Origin: Chitinophagaceae bacterium
Lineage (GTDB): Bacteria > Bacteroidota > Bacteroidia > Chitinophagales > Chitinophagaceae
NCBI GenBank assembly: GCA_017307755.1
Contig: JAFKGQ010000003.1
Span: 868,001 to 932,000, forward strand
Length of the DNA: 64,000 nucleotides
Reading direction: 5' to 3'
Both the position numbers and the translations under genes were made by a program. Every line of letters begins with the position of its first letter. Positions within the stretch are counted from its first letter, which is position 1. The notes beneath the pieces are model-generated. The model had not been told where the DNA came from. It saw only the letters and a list, made by a program, of their open reading frames with translations, and searched no databases. Shown here piece by piece: positions 15,141 to 24,460 of the stretch.

Positions 15141-15944
15141 TTATAACATGTTCAGTTTGCCGCAATCGACATCGATGATATGACTGTTGAAAGCAACCCC
15201 TGTTTCAGAGGCAAGGAAAGCTGCCGTTTCACCCACTTGCTTTAATGTCGGACTTGCCTTTAAGATGTCAAAGGCTTTGTACTGCGCAACCAACTGCTCC
15301 TGAGGTATTCCGAGCTGTTTTGTGGAAGCGTCGATCCATCCGGAGATCCTTTTGGTTTCGAGCAGGGCGCCGGAACAGATACAGATCACTTTTATGCCCT
15401 CCTTTCCAAACTCAGCGGCCATCACCCGGGTCAACCCTTCAACGGCAGCACTGGCGGCCGTAATGCCCGCTAAATTGGGAACTTTAGTCCTCGATAACGC
15501 GGCCGTGAAAAGTAAGATAGTCCCCTCAGATTGGGTCTGTATCATATATTTCGCCGCAACCCTCGACGTAAGGAATTGTGAACCACAGAGTTTCTCCAAC
15601 GGAGACATAAATTGCTCAAAAGTAGCCAGCGTGGTGGGGGGACGGCCGCCCATCTCGCTATAACTAACCCCGATACCATTGAATACTATATCTAATCGAC
15701 TGTTGTCCGCGACGACCTTTTTTAAAAAGTTATCAATTTCGGTTTCGTTCAACGCGTCCACTTTGGCGGCTTCCGCATGTCCGCCACTTGCTTTGATCTC
15801 GTGGGCCAACGTTTTTACAGCATCCAGGTTCCTGGCGGTGACATATACCTTTGCCCCGTGCCCAGAAAACGATCGTGCAACTGCTCCCGCAATCTCTCCG
15901 GATGCGGCAAATACGACGGCTACCTTGTCTTTTAGATTTTGCAT
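15141..15944 (-). CDS. SDR-family protein lacking catalytic Tyr and Lys
   Basis: The protein has 267 residues with the Rossmann start VAVVFAASGEIAGAVARSF, where SDRs usually have TGxxxGIG. NG at FNGIGVSY matches the NAG motif. At the active site, where SDRs read YxASK, this protein reads ITAAS, so both the Tyr and the Lys are missing, although the following AVEGLTRVMAAEF helix is typical. It probably binds a nucleotide but should not be a normal dehydrogenase. It is first in order before the sigma factor gene. The fold is sure and the activity doubtful. Confidence 0.8.
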   Translation of the reverse strand: MQNLKDKVAVVFAASGEIAGAVARSFSGHGAKVYVTARNLDAVKTLAHEIKASGGHAEAAKVDALNETEIDNFLKKVVADNSRLDIVFNGIGVSYSEMGGRPPTTLATFEQFMSPLEKLCGSQFLTSRVAAKYMIQTQSEGTILLFTAALSRTKVPNLAGITAASAAVEGLTRVMAAEFGKEGIKVICICSGALLETKRISGWIDASTKQLGIPQEQLVAQYKAFDILKASPTLKQVGETAAFLASETGVAFNSHIIDVDCGKLNML

Positions 15945-16075
15945 TTTTATTGTGTTTATCTATTGACGAGTTAGCCGGGCAAAACGGTTGATTTTTTAAA
16001 GAAAAGTAAATGAAGTTTTATAAATGATTGATTGTCAAAAATATATGGGTTCTGTCTTCAAAAGACGGTGCCGGG

Positions 16076-16750
16076 CTAAAGGTGTTCGGTTTTTATAAAC
16101 CACATTTGACAGGTGTCTCCTGTCGCAAATGTTACGGGTCTTACAAATTGCGTATCATGTTTATCGGGGTCAATGCCATTTATCCACCCCAAATCCATTT
16201 TACATAGTAAATGTTGTAATTCCTGTCTGTTCAAAGCTTTGAGTGTTTCGTGGAACAGGCATTTTTTGATATGCAGGATATAACCAAATTGATTGTCAAC
16301 CGGTCTTTCAAATTCAAAACTGCTCCCAAAATAGTTGTTTTCCCTTTCTTTTGATACCTGTACAAGTGTTTGAAATGGATTTTCGGCTTGATCCAGCAGC
16401 TTTTTTGTTCCGTCGATGAGGGTGGATCTCAAAGGTTTGTTGATACAATCATCTGTCAGTAATATTGACCTGTCTTTGGGGATATCATGCTCTAAAAATG
16501 TCTCATATGCGGATACTGCGATCAGGACAAAATAGACGTTCCCTTTATCAAGCTCATTCTTAACCAGGTGCTCCACCTTTTTTAAGGCAGTCTCAAATTT
16601 CTTTTTGTAACAGGCTTTAAATTTGTCCAATACCTGGTCCGTAAAGATCTTTTCTGTCTGCAGGTGATCAAATACCCCCTGTTCTATCCAATGGTAATTA
16701 TCCATTGGGGAGTATTTACTTTTTTGATAATCGAAGTTTTTCTTATCCAT
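16076..16750 (-). CDS. ATC-hydrolase-like protein
   Basis: The protein has 224 residues. The C-terminal half (GYILHIKKCLFHETL, then LCKMDLGWINGI and FVRPVTFATGDTCQMWF) matches the L-2-amino-thiazoline-4-carboxylate hydrolase-like family, with conserved Cys and Asp positions. Members are widespread and mostly uncharacterised outside cysteine-related metabolism. It stands alone, 71 bases after the Crp-like gene, which may control it. Confidence 0.7.
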   Translation of the reverse strand: MDKKNFDYQKSKYSPMDNYHWIEQGVFDHLQTEKIFTDQVLDKFKACYKKKFETALKKVEHLVKNELDKGNVYFVLIAVSAYETFLEHDIPKDRSILLTDDCINKPLRSTLIDGTKKLLDQAENPFQTLVQVSKERENNYFGSSFEFERPVDNQFGYILHIKKCLFHETLKALNRQELQHLLCKMDLGWINGIDPDKHDTQFVRPVTFATGDTCQMWFIKTEHL

Positions 16751-16821
16751 GGTAATGTCTGATAGACGTTCCAGACAAAACTACTATGGATAATAAAATG
16801 AAAAGTTGCCAAATGACAATT

Positions 16822-17385
16822 TCACTTCTTGTTTCTAAGCCTGCTTAAGGAATGCCTGGTAATGCCAATCATTGTGGATAAGTCCTTCTGTCTGGTTCTT
16901 TGAAAAAAATAAGGGTAGTTGAACAAGTCTTCATATCGATCTTTGGCGGACTGTGCCTGGAAGGACTTTATAACTTCTGTAAGCTTTAGCATCGCCTGCT
17001 GCTGGTGTTGTATAAGAAAATCTTTCCACCAATCGTACCGGGCCAGCAAAACATCCATATCGGATCTGTTTATTTCAATAATTTCTGTCTCTTCGATGGC
17101 CACGATGCAATAGTTTGAAAAAGATGAGCGGGTATAGCTTTCAAGTTCTGTAAAAAAATAGTTTTCAAAGGCAAACCAACTGGTGTACTCCTGACCGTCT
17201 TTTAAAAAGAAAACGCGCAAAGCCCCTTTATTGACAAAGTAGTATTGACGGCAGACCGAATGAAGATCGAGTAATGTTTCATTTTTCTTCAATTGTCTCA
17301 GGCGAAAATAGGTTTCCAACTCCGGCTTGCTCAATTCGGCGTTGGGATATAGTTTTTGTAATTGTTCTATAAGATTATCTGTCAT
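16822..17385 (-). CDS. Crp/Fnr-family regulator
   Basis: The protein has 187 residues: a cNMP-binding beta-roll (LLDLHSVCRQYYFVNKGALRVFF) and a short winged helix ending RQKDLSTMIGITRHSLSRLR. The classic cAMP pocket is not evident, as in many Bacteroidota members that respond to other cues. It lies between the hydrolase-like gene and the glycan synthase gene, 20 bases after the latter's stop. Confidence 0.85.
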   Translation of the reverse strand: MTDNLIEQLQKLYPNAELSKPELETYFRLRQLKKNETLLDLHSVCRQYYFVNKGALRVFFLKDGQEYTSWFAFENYFFTELESYTRSSFSNYCIVAIEETEIIEINRSDMDVLLARYDWWKDFLIQHQQQAMLKLTEVIKSFQAQSAKDRYEDLFNYPYFFQRTRQKDLSTMIGITRHSLSRLRNKK

Positions 17386-17405
17386 TTTAGGTTACGATAT
17401 ATGTT

Positions 17406-20400
17406 TTAATATGCTACATCCAAAGGTGTATTAAGGGTGGTATACGTTACTTTTACATTCCTCCCTTTTACTGAATAAAGATATAGCTTATACCGGGAAG
17501 GATCTGACGGCATGGTAATGGTAACCCGGGGGCCGGTGCCTGCGGGTACCACGCCTATCGATGACCCAATAATATCCTCCTGAACGAGGTACCATTCAAA
17601 TCGCAGACCAGTGTCATCTGGTGAAGCGATGTGCCAGCCCTTATCTGAAGGAGCGATTGCGCTATAAACCAATTGAGCGCCTTTTACCGTTGCAGCGGCA
17701 GTCCGGAGGATCTTTATTTCAGGGAGAGTGTCCGTTTCCGACCTGCCGGCCCATCTTTGCGCCAGCTTATAATAATCTGACTTCCTTCGATTATGGCTGT
17801 CCAGTAACCCGTCCAGGGTTGCTATATCGGCCGCCTCATCATCCTTCCAGTTACTGATGTACGTACCGGCAGCCGATGGCGGCAGACGCAGGTAACCGGC
17901 TGTTGTCACGTTGCCGTAGAACCAGGGGCGCTTAAGCTTTTCAATAAGGGAGACGGAAGTATCCTTTTCGTTGATAATGAGGCCAAATCCGGATATGGAG
18001 GGAACATGAGTATGGATCATTTCAACGGATTCCAGCATATTGTTGTTAACAGCTATGTCGATAGTGACCGGCCGAAGGGGATCTTCTTTCCGTACATCGG
18101 CTATCAGCTCCCGCAACCAGCATAGGTAAGCATTGCGCTGGTAGTTAGCCTCGGGTTTATAATAAGCCAATCCAAGGTTCTGGTAGGTAGTATTCCCTAT
18201 GTTCCAGGATGTGATCCGGTCATTTTGCTTTAGTTCCTTTACTGCCGCCACGATCTTTCTGCGTAATTGCATTAACGCTGCAGCATTGTCTCCCGTATAG
18301 CTGATGCCGCTGGGTATCCAGAAACCATACTGGACCTTCATGTCCATCTTTGTTGCGGCGCGCAGGAAGTTATGGTCATAAATGCCCGGCCCGTAATGCT
18401 TAATAGTAGTAATACCCAACTGCTTGATCTCTGTGAGGTCTTTTATCAATTCATCCCATCTGAACGCGCGCCGGTTACCATACCAGTTCTCACCCCTGGA
18501 ATAACCGATCCCCCTGAGGCCCGTGAACAACGGATCTCTATCGCCAGATCGAAATGTAGTGGATGTATCTTCAGGCATCGGGGTCAGCATAGAGCTGTAG
18601 TTTGACCCGGGCACGCGCCCGTGGGTGGCTATCAGCGGGAGCACCGAGTCACGATCGGAGATCACCCAGTTAAGGGCCGATTTTTCGTCCTTCATCGGAG
18701 CGTTGTCATCTGATGAGGCATTGAAGAAGACGATCCCTTTTATTTCGGGATAGTTGGTTTTTACAACATTGAAGGCCTCTCTGAACCATTGAGACTGCCT
18801 GCCTTCAGAAGCCAGGGACCCCATTTCTGTGATCATCACCGGCAGACCTGATCGAAAGAGGAGTTTTTTGTGAAAAGGATCGTATAATTCCTGCATGGTA
18901 TGCCAGGTGGAATCCGCATGCTTACGGCCGTAGTTGAGAATGGTTACGCCGATCCAGTCGACATACGCGTTGCCGGGAAAATAGTCATCGACATCGGCTG
19001 CCTTCCAGGGATTCCACACCCAGATCACGTTAAAAGCGTTCCTGCTATTGAAGAAATCATGCACATACTTCCAGGCGGCTTTAAACTCCGGAGCGGTATT
19101 ACCCCCTGTCTGTGACCAGGGGTAGGACGGATTGTCCGCCTCATGGGCAAATCTCAGGAATACGGGGCGTGCGAGGTTTTTTAGCTCTTTACAGAATTTA
19201 TCAAGAAACCCATCATAGTCCCCCCGGACTATCCGCTGGAATATCTTTTTCTCCTTTTCGCCGGGTCTTTCCGGTCTATCGAACAGCGCCTGCCAGGGTT
19301 CCCATGTGATCATGGGTAAGGAACCCTGTCTGTAAATAGAGTCCAGCGTGCCAATGGGAAGCTCGCATTCCTGTCTGTCTCCCCAGGGAAGATATAGGGA
19401 GACAATATCAAACCGCTGCCGGTGTCTTTCTCTGAAGGCAGCGACAGTATCGGCAAGCGTAATACCCTCCCTTGAGCCCGGTGAAAAAATACCGGTTAAG
19501 AAAATGTCCTTCCTACCCTGGATACCCGATCTACCCTGCCTTTTGTCCCAGTCCAGTTTTAGCATATACAGTGTTATGCCGATGGCGCCTGCGAGGATCG
19601 GCAAAGCCGCCATTCGTAATCCTAAATAGACCCGGTGCCTCAGTTTCCAGAAATGATATTTGAACGTGCCCACATGCTTCATCACGTACAGCACACCTGA
19701 GTGAGCATTTTTGAATGACCTGAACGTCTCCTGTCTTCCGGCTGCTATTGTAAATAGCATGATCAGACAGTTGAGAAGGGCAAACCCCGCCATACCGATG
19801 GAATAAGGATTCCAGTCATAGCCAAGACCGTAAATAATGGCGAATGCCGACAGCAGGATCACTGCGATATTAGGAAGGTTAATGTGCCAGGGGTCGGGTT
19901 TTCCAGCCTCTTTAGGGGTTGGGTCATACGGAACCTTTTTCCGGATGACGGCGAACAGGAACCCCAATGTATAGATCCACCATGTTCCAATCATCAGCAA
20001 ACCGCCTACGACATGGAAACCCCGCTCTTTTTCTTCCATCACCCAGCTTTGAACAAAATGCCGGATGAGAATGATTGCGACGATCAGCGGAAAAGCGCTT
20101 ATCATAAACTTTTCGAATCCTATGGTAACGGTGCTCAGCTGTAAAAGGAAAAGTACAGGGATCAAAAAATTGATCAGGAAAGCAATCCCGGACAAATAAT
20201 AAAAAGAGGCGAGGCCATAATGCAGTTTTTGACGCCAGGTCAACTGCCGGAATAACCTTGGATAGGAGGTGAATAACAGCTCAAAGACGCCCCGTGACCA
20301 TTTCAACTGCTGTTTATAATATGCCGACAGGGTGGAGGGAACAAGCCCCCGGGCCAGGACGCTGGGGACATATACCGACTCCCACCCCTTCGCATGCAAA

Positions 20401-21197
20401 TGCATGGCCGTATTCATATCTTCGGCGAGCCCCGCGGCATGACCTCCAATGGAATCCAATGCCGTGCGGCGGAACGTACAGTTCGCGCCGATGGCCGGAA
20501 CCGTACCGTACCTGTTCATTGTCATCATCATCGGGCCATAGAACTGATAGGTTTGCTGGGCTGCTCCTTTTGCTATTAGTGTCGAATGGGAATTTTTATA
20601 GGCTTGTACGATCTGGACGAACCCTATCGCGGGATCGTTGAAATGAGGGACGATCGGATCGAGAAATTCGGGGAATGGGACATGATCCGGATCGAGCACC
20701 ACACACAATTCTCCGGAAGACTGCTGCAGGGCATTGTTGATATTACCCGCCTTGGCGTCCTTCCTGTTGTTACGGGTGACGTGCCGTATGCCTAACCTTT
20801 TGCAAAGGTCCTTGAGATAGGGGTCATTGGCTTCGTCACAGAGGTAAGTTGTATGCGGGTATCTGATCTGTGTAATCGCCTTTAATGTTTCCTCGATCAT
20901 TTCCAGCGGCTCGCCTGGGCAATAGGTTGTAAAAATATCGACCGTAAACTCTTTTTCCAGCGCCGGCGTTGGGGGCACTGTAATATAGAGATAATGAATC
21001 CATTCCAATAGGACCTTGATGCAGATAAATACGATGGTGGAAAACAACAACCAGTAAAGGGCTGTACGCTGGCCATGTCCCTCCCGATAAAAGATATAAA
21101 GGAAGGCGCTCATAAAAATCAGCCCGAGAACGACCATTATCCTTATGGAGAGCAGCTCACGGTGGGTAGGGGAGCGTATGGTATTTATCGCTTTCAT
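17406..21197 (-). CDS. GT2 synthase fused to GH26 and a degenerate glycosidase barrel
   Basis: The protein has 1263 residues. Two TM spans (about 19-37 and 46-72) precede a processive GT2 domain with the cellulose-synthase set: Asp121, DPDH (169-172), AEDMN (259-263) and QQLKW (296-300). TM spans up to about 546 follow. Residues about 560-860 are a GH26 domain with acid/base Glu686 (FAHEAD) and nucleophile Glu791 (ITEMGS). Residues about 895-1150 form a second TIM barrel that reads WNIGNTTY, with Thr1003 in place of the acid/base Glu, and RPWFYGNVTT where the nucleophile should be. It probably makes, exports and trims a beta-linked polysaccharide. The product is unknown. It overlaps the upstream lipoprotein gene by 4 bases. 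Confidence 0.87.
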   Translation of the reverse strand: MKAINTIRSPTHRELLSIRIMVVLGLIFMSAFLYIFYREGHGQRTALYWLLFSTIVFICIKVLLEWIHYLYITVPPTPALEKEFTVDIFTTYCPGEPLEMIEETLKAITQIRYPHTTYLCDEANDPYLKDLCKRLGIRHVTRNNRKDAKAGNINNALQQSSGELCVVLDPDHVPFPEFLDPIVPHFNDPAIGFVQIVQAYKNSHSTLIAKGAAQQTYQFYGPMMMTMNRYGTVPAIGANCTFRRTALDSIGGHAAGLAEDMNTAMHLHAKGWESVYVPSVLARGLVPSTLSAYYKQQLKWSRGVFELLFTSYPRLFRQLTWRQKLHYGLASFYYLSGIAFLINFLIPVLFLLQLSTVTIGFEKFMISAFPLIVAIILIRHFVQSWVMEEKERGFHVVGGLLMIGTWWIYTLGFLFAVIRKKVPYDPTPKEAGKPDPWHINLPNIAVILLSAFAIIYGLGYDWNPYSIGMAGFALLNCLIMLFTIAAGRQETFRSFKNAHSGVLYVMKHVGTFKYHFWKLRHRVYLGLRMAALPILAGAIGITLYMLKLDWDKRQGRSGIQGRKDIFLTGIFSPGSREGITLADTVAAFRERHRQRFDIVSLYLPWGDRQECELPIGTLDSIYRQGSLPMITWEPWQALFDRPERPGEKEKKIFQRIVRGDYDGFLDKFCKELKNLARPVFLRFAHEADNPSYPWSQTGGNTAPEFKAAWKYVHDFFNSRNAFNVIWVWNPWKAADVDDYFPGNAYVDWIGVTILNYGRKHADSTWHTMQELYDPFHKKLLFRSGLPVMITEMGSLASEGRQSQWFREAFNVVKTNYPEIKGIVFFNASSDDNAPMKDEKSALNWVISDRDSVLPLIATHGRVPGSNYSSMLTPMPEDTSTTFRSGDRDPLFTGLRGIGYSRGENWYGNRRAFRWDELIKDLTEIKQLGITTIKHYGPGIYDHNFLRAATKMDMKVQYGFWIPSGISYTGDNAAALMQLRRKIVAAVKELKQNDRITSWNIGNTTYQNLGLAYYKPEANYQRNAYLCWLRELIADVRKEDPLRPVTIDIAVNNNMLESVEMIHTHVPSISGFGLIINEKDTSVSLIEKLKRPWFYGNVTTAGYLRLPPSAAGTYISNWKDDEAADIATLDGLLDSHNRRKSDYYKLAQRWAGRSETDTLPEIKILRTAAATVKGAQLVYSAIAPSDKGWHIASPDDTGLRFEWYLVQEDIIGSSIGVVPAGTGPRVTITMPSDPSRYKLYLYSVKGRNVKVTYTTLNTPLDVAY

Positions 21198-22507
21198 GGG
21201 TCCTTCACAACGTAAAAGGGTATGTTACAGGTGGAAAAATTCCCAAATTTATCATATAGGGTGGCAAAAAGACGATAAGGCCCTCCGACAGAGGGAGTGA
21301 TGACCTCTGCGGTCAATCCGGGGCCAGCTCTGATGAGCCCTTCCATCGGGTGAGGCTTTACGGGTTTGACGTCCTCCCCTTTCACACTATACCAGTCTTC
21401 AGGGAGCAGTTCCCATTTGATATGGGTGATGTTGCTGTCAGGTTGCAGCAGGACGACTTCCGCATGAACCGTAACAGCTGGATCGAACATCAGATCGGAT
21501 GGCCCCCCCTTTTTATCAATAAGCATATAGTTGACCCGGGGAGGCATATGATCCGGGAACTTTCCGGTCCACAGATATTGCATAAGACTAACCGACTCTG
21601 ACCTATTCCCCTCCTCATCGAACATGCTGAACCAGGTATGGGTATATTCCTGTTTCTGTCCCCAGAAAAAGACAAGCGATCCCAGCAAACGAGGATCTGT
21701 CTGCAGGACATATTTTTCATAACGTTCCCGGTACATTTCGGCCTTCTTGGTGCTGCTGTTCTCAATAAAAGCCCCCCAGGAAGTATGCGCCGTACCGATC
21801 CACCCACCATCGATACCCCATTCCGTCAGCAAATAAGGACCTTTCCAGAACCAGGCGAGTCTGTCGATCTTATCCTTCATGTCAGGGATCCTGTTGAAGA
21901 CGTTGAGAGAAATGAAATCGATATTGCTCTTACGCAAGACGTTAAAGATGTATTTGGTTCGCACATTTAAGATAGTGGTGGTCACGGGGTGGTCCGGGTC
22001 TTCTGTATGTATCATATCCACCACATTGCTAAATGCACTATAAAAGTCGTTATAACGGCGGTTGAAAGGAAAATATAACTCGTTACCGACACACCATACC
22101 AGGAGGGCCGGATGATGTTTGTATCTGTTGACCACCTGTTGAAGGGCTTTATACTGACCCAGGACCTTGCTGGTATCATGATAAAAACTCATTGGGTCCG
22201 CATAACGAAAAGGCAAACCCACTACAACGGCCAGATGATTCGCTTCCGCACTATCCAGTATCAACCCCAGATTGACCGTATCCCATACCCTTATCGTATT
22301 GCCTCCTGATTCGTGCAGGGCATCGAGATGGGTATATCCACTGCCGCCTTTTATAAAAAAAGGGCTGCCGTTCCTGTACAAGGTGAATTTTCCGTCTTTA
22401 TGAGCGATAAATACTTTCCGGTTTTCCGGGGAGGGAACTCTTTTAGAGGAACAAAAGGGAAGGAATACGATCAGTATTAATGAAGTAACGGATAATTTTG
22501 TCACCAT
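21194..22507 (-). CDS. TIM-barrel glycoside hydrolase lipoprotein (GH2/GH5-like)
   Basis: From ATG 22507 the protein has 437 residues with a lipoprotein signal ending LPFC. The barrel has GNTIRVWD, the acid/base motif WCVGNELYFPF and the nucleophile motif LLTEWGIDGG, so both catalytic Glu are present. A C-terminal beta-sandwich of about 110 residues follows. The barrel resembles the third domain of the downstream synthase fusion, which has lost these residues. Its stop overlaps the synthase start (ATGA), so the two are made together; the lipoprotein probably handles the same glycan at the outer face. Starting at ATG 22543 would add 12 residues before the signal peptide. Confidence 0.8.
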   Translation of the reverse strand: MVTKLSVTSLILIVFLPFCSSKRVPSPENRKVFIAHKDGKFTLYRNGSPFFIKGGSGYTHLDALHESGGNTIRVWDTVNLGLILDSAEANHLAVVVGLPFRYADPMSFYHDTSKVLGQYKALQQVVNRYKHHPALLVWCVGNELYFPFNRRYNDFYSAFSNVVDMIHTEDPDHPVTTTILNVRTKYIFNVLRKSNIDFISLNVFNRIPDMKDKIDRLAWFWKGPYLLTEWGIDGGWIGTAHTSWGAFIENSSTKKAEMYRERYEKYVLQTDPRLLGSLVFFWGQKQEYTHTWFSMFDEEGNRSESVSLMQYLWTGKFPDHMPPRVNYMLIDKKGGPSDLMFDPAVTVHAEVVLLQPDSNITHIKWELLPEDWYSVKGEDVKPVKPHPMEGLIRAGPGLTAEVITPSVGGPYRLFATLYDKFGNFSTCNIPFYVVKDP

Positions 22508-22631
22508 AATTAAATCAACAACCTGTTTTCCTTTCAAAAGCAAATTACAAAATATATGCCGTAAATATTAAATATATATATCTTTATATTTCTGCCATAT
22601 TGTCTTCATAAACAATAGATAATGTCACATT

Positions 22632-23324
22632 ATGGATAACACCGAAGCAAAAAGGCTTTCACGGTTGACCGCGATTCTAACCCAATTACAAACGAAACGA
22701 CTTTTGACAGCCACTGAACTTGCAGACAAATTTTCGGTGAGTATCAGGACTATTTACCGGGACATAAAGGCATTGGAACGAGCTGGTGTTCCGATTTTGA
22801 CAGATGAAGGGAAAGGTTATTCCCTGATGGAGCATTACCGGATACCGCCAATAATGTTTACTGAAAACCAGGCCAATGCTTTAATCCTTGCAGAACAGTT
22901 GGTCCTGAAAAACAAGGACGCCTCGCTTGTCAAAGATTATTTGGAAGCTATCGACAAGATCAAAGCGGTATTAAAACATAGCGTAAAAGATAAAGCCAAT
23001 TTACTTGCCGAAAGAACCAGATTCGATCAAAACGTTTATAGAGAAAGAAATAGCAACAGTTTATCTGAATTACAGTTTGCCCTGACAAATTTTTGTCTGA
23101 CAAGAATTGAATATACCAATGAAGATAAGAAAACAACTTCCAGGCTAATTGAGCCTTTTGCATTGCTAAGCACACATGAAAACTGGCTGTTGGTGGCCTG
23201 GTGCCGTTTGCGAAAATCGTTTCGGTATTTTCGTCTTGACAGGATCAAGAAGCTGGAAGTTCTTTCCGAAAAGTTCGCCCCACATAAAATGACATTACAG
23301 GAGTATTTTGATAAATTTTATTAG
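22632..23324 (+). CDS. YafY-type WYL-domain regulator
   Basis: The protein has 230 residues: an HTH_11 domain (LLTATELADKFSVSIRTIYRDIKAL) and a WYL domain (TRLIEPFALLSTHENWLLVAW...RYFRLDRI). WYL regulators sense small ligands or nucleic acids. It is divergent from the glycosidase-synthase operon with a 124-base AT-rich gap and stands 75 bases before the DUF1761 gene. Confidence 0.88.
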   Translation: MDNTEAKRLSRLTAILTQLQTKRLLTATELADKFSVSIRTIYRDIKALERAGVPILTDEGKGYSLMEHYRIPPIMFTENQANALILAEQLVLKNKDASLVKDYLEAIDKIKAVLKHSVKDKANLLAERTRFDQNVYRERNSNSLSELQFALTNFCLTRIEYTNEDKKTTSRLIEPFALLSTHENWLLVAWCRLRKSFRYFRLDRIKKLEVLSEKFAPHKMTLQEYFDKFY

Positions 23325-23399
23325 CTCCTGCAATACCCCTGACATAGGGCTGTCACACGGCCGCGGTAGATTTGCTATCGAAACTAAAAAGTCAATTTT

Positions 23400-23816
23400 A
23401 TGATTGGTCAACTAGCAGAGCTAAACTGGATCGGTGTCTTACTCGCATTTGTTGCGTACTTCCTGCTCGGAGCTTTATGGTTCACTTTATTTTTTAGCAA
23501 ACAGTACAAAATTTCATTAGGCCGGGAGAATGAAACGTTACAAAATAAAGCTCCCATTTTTATTGTCGGCCCTGCACTTTGCTCTTTGGTAATTACAATT
23601 GCCAGCGCAGTCCTGATCTATGCGCTAAAAGTCCGGTCTTTTGACGAAGCTTTGAAATTTTCTTTATTTGTAGGCATTGGGTACTTGTTTGCCAATACAG
23701 TCAATATCGCCATTAATCCGAACATCCCCCGGCCAATACTTTACGGCGTTATAACAGGAACTTATCATTTGCTGGGTATGTTGATCGTAAGCATTATTTT
23801 AATTGTCGTGAAATAA
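23400..23816 (+). CDS. DUF1761 membrane protein
   Basis: The protein has 138 residues with four TM spans, starting LNWIGVLLAFVAYFLLGALWF with the family's GALWFT motif. Its function is unknown. It lies between the WYL regulator and the YdeI-like gene on the same strand (gaps of 75 and 10 bases), a common stress-type arrangement. Confidence 0.85.
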   Translation: MIGQLAELNWIGVLLAFVAYFLLGALWFTLFFSKQYKISLGRENETLQNKAPIFIVGPALCSLVITIASAVLIYALKVRSFDEALKFSLFVGIGYLFANTVNIAINPNIPRPILYGVITGTYHLLGMLIVSIILIVVK

Positions 23817-23826
23817 TAAATAAGCG

Positions 23827-24408
23827 ATGCAGCAGAAGGATATAGAAACTTATTGCCCGGTAAGCAGGCAGGATTGGAGACAATGGTTAAAAGAAAATCA
23901 TGGTTTAAAGCAATCTGTTTGGCTTGTTTGCTATAAGAAGAAGTATAATATTCCAACGATAATTTGGAGCGAAGCTGTTGAAGAAGCGCTTTGCTTTGGA
24001 TGGATAGACAGCAGACGAATATCTCTGGGAGATGATAGGTTTATGCAGTTTTTTTGCAAACGAAAGGTAAAAAGCGTTTGGTCAAAGATCAACAAAGGGA
24101 AAGTACAGCAGCTAATTGACAAGGGACTTATGACAACAGCGGGCTACGAGAGTATTAAAGCGGCAAAACTAAATGGTTCGTGGACGATCCTGGACAATGT
24201 TGAAAAATTAAAAGTACCGGGTGACCTGGCCAAAGAATTTAAAAGAAGACCAGGCTCAAAGGACTATTTTATGGGGTTAAGCAAATCTGTCAGAAAAAGC
24301 ATTTTACAATGGCTGGTGCTTGCCAAACGACCTGAAACAAGACAGAAAAGGGTAGATGAAATAGCAGAACTTGCAAGTCGTATGCTAAAACCTAAACAAT
24401 TTAGATAG
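23827..24408 (+). CDS. YdeI/OmpD-associated family protein
   Basis: The protein has 193 residues with WLKENHGLKQSVWLVCYKKK, EALCFGWIDSRR and the C-terminal KSVRKSILQWLVLAKRPETRQKRVDEI, the signature of the YdeI/OmpD-associated (bacteriocin-protection-like) family. It is soluble. It lies 10 bases after the DUF1761 gene and is probably co-transcribed with it. Confidence 0.87.
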   Translation: MQQKDIETYCPVSRQDWRQWLKENHGLKQSVWLVCYKKKYNIPTIIWSEAVEEALCFGWIDSRRISLGDDRFMQFFCKRKVKSVWSKINKGKVQQLIDKGLMTTAGYESIKAAKLNGSWTILDNVEKLKVPGDLAKEFKRRPGSKDYFMGLSKSVRKSILQWLVLAKRPETRQKRVDEIAELASRMLKPKQFR

Positions 24409-24460
24409 AACCGGTGTAACCTGATTGCGAAAAGAGGCGTCCCATCCACAAAATGGACGC

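Noticed and set aside
17406..21197. Standard cellulose operon (bcsA with bcsB/bcsC)
   Set aside because: There is no BcsB, BcsC or PilZ domain; the fused GH26 and barrel set it apart from a bcs operon.
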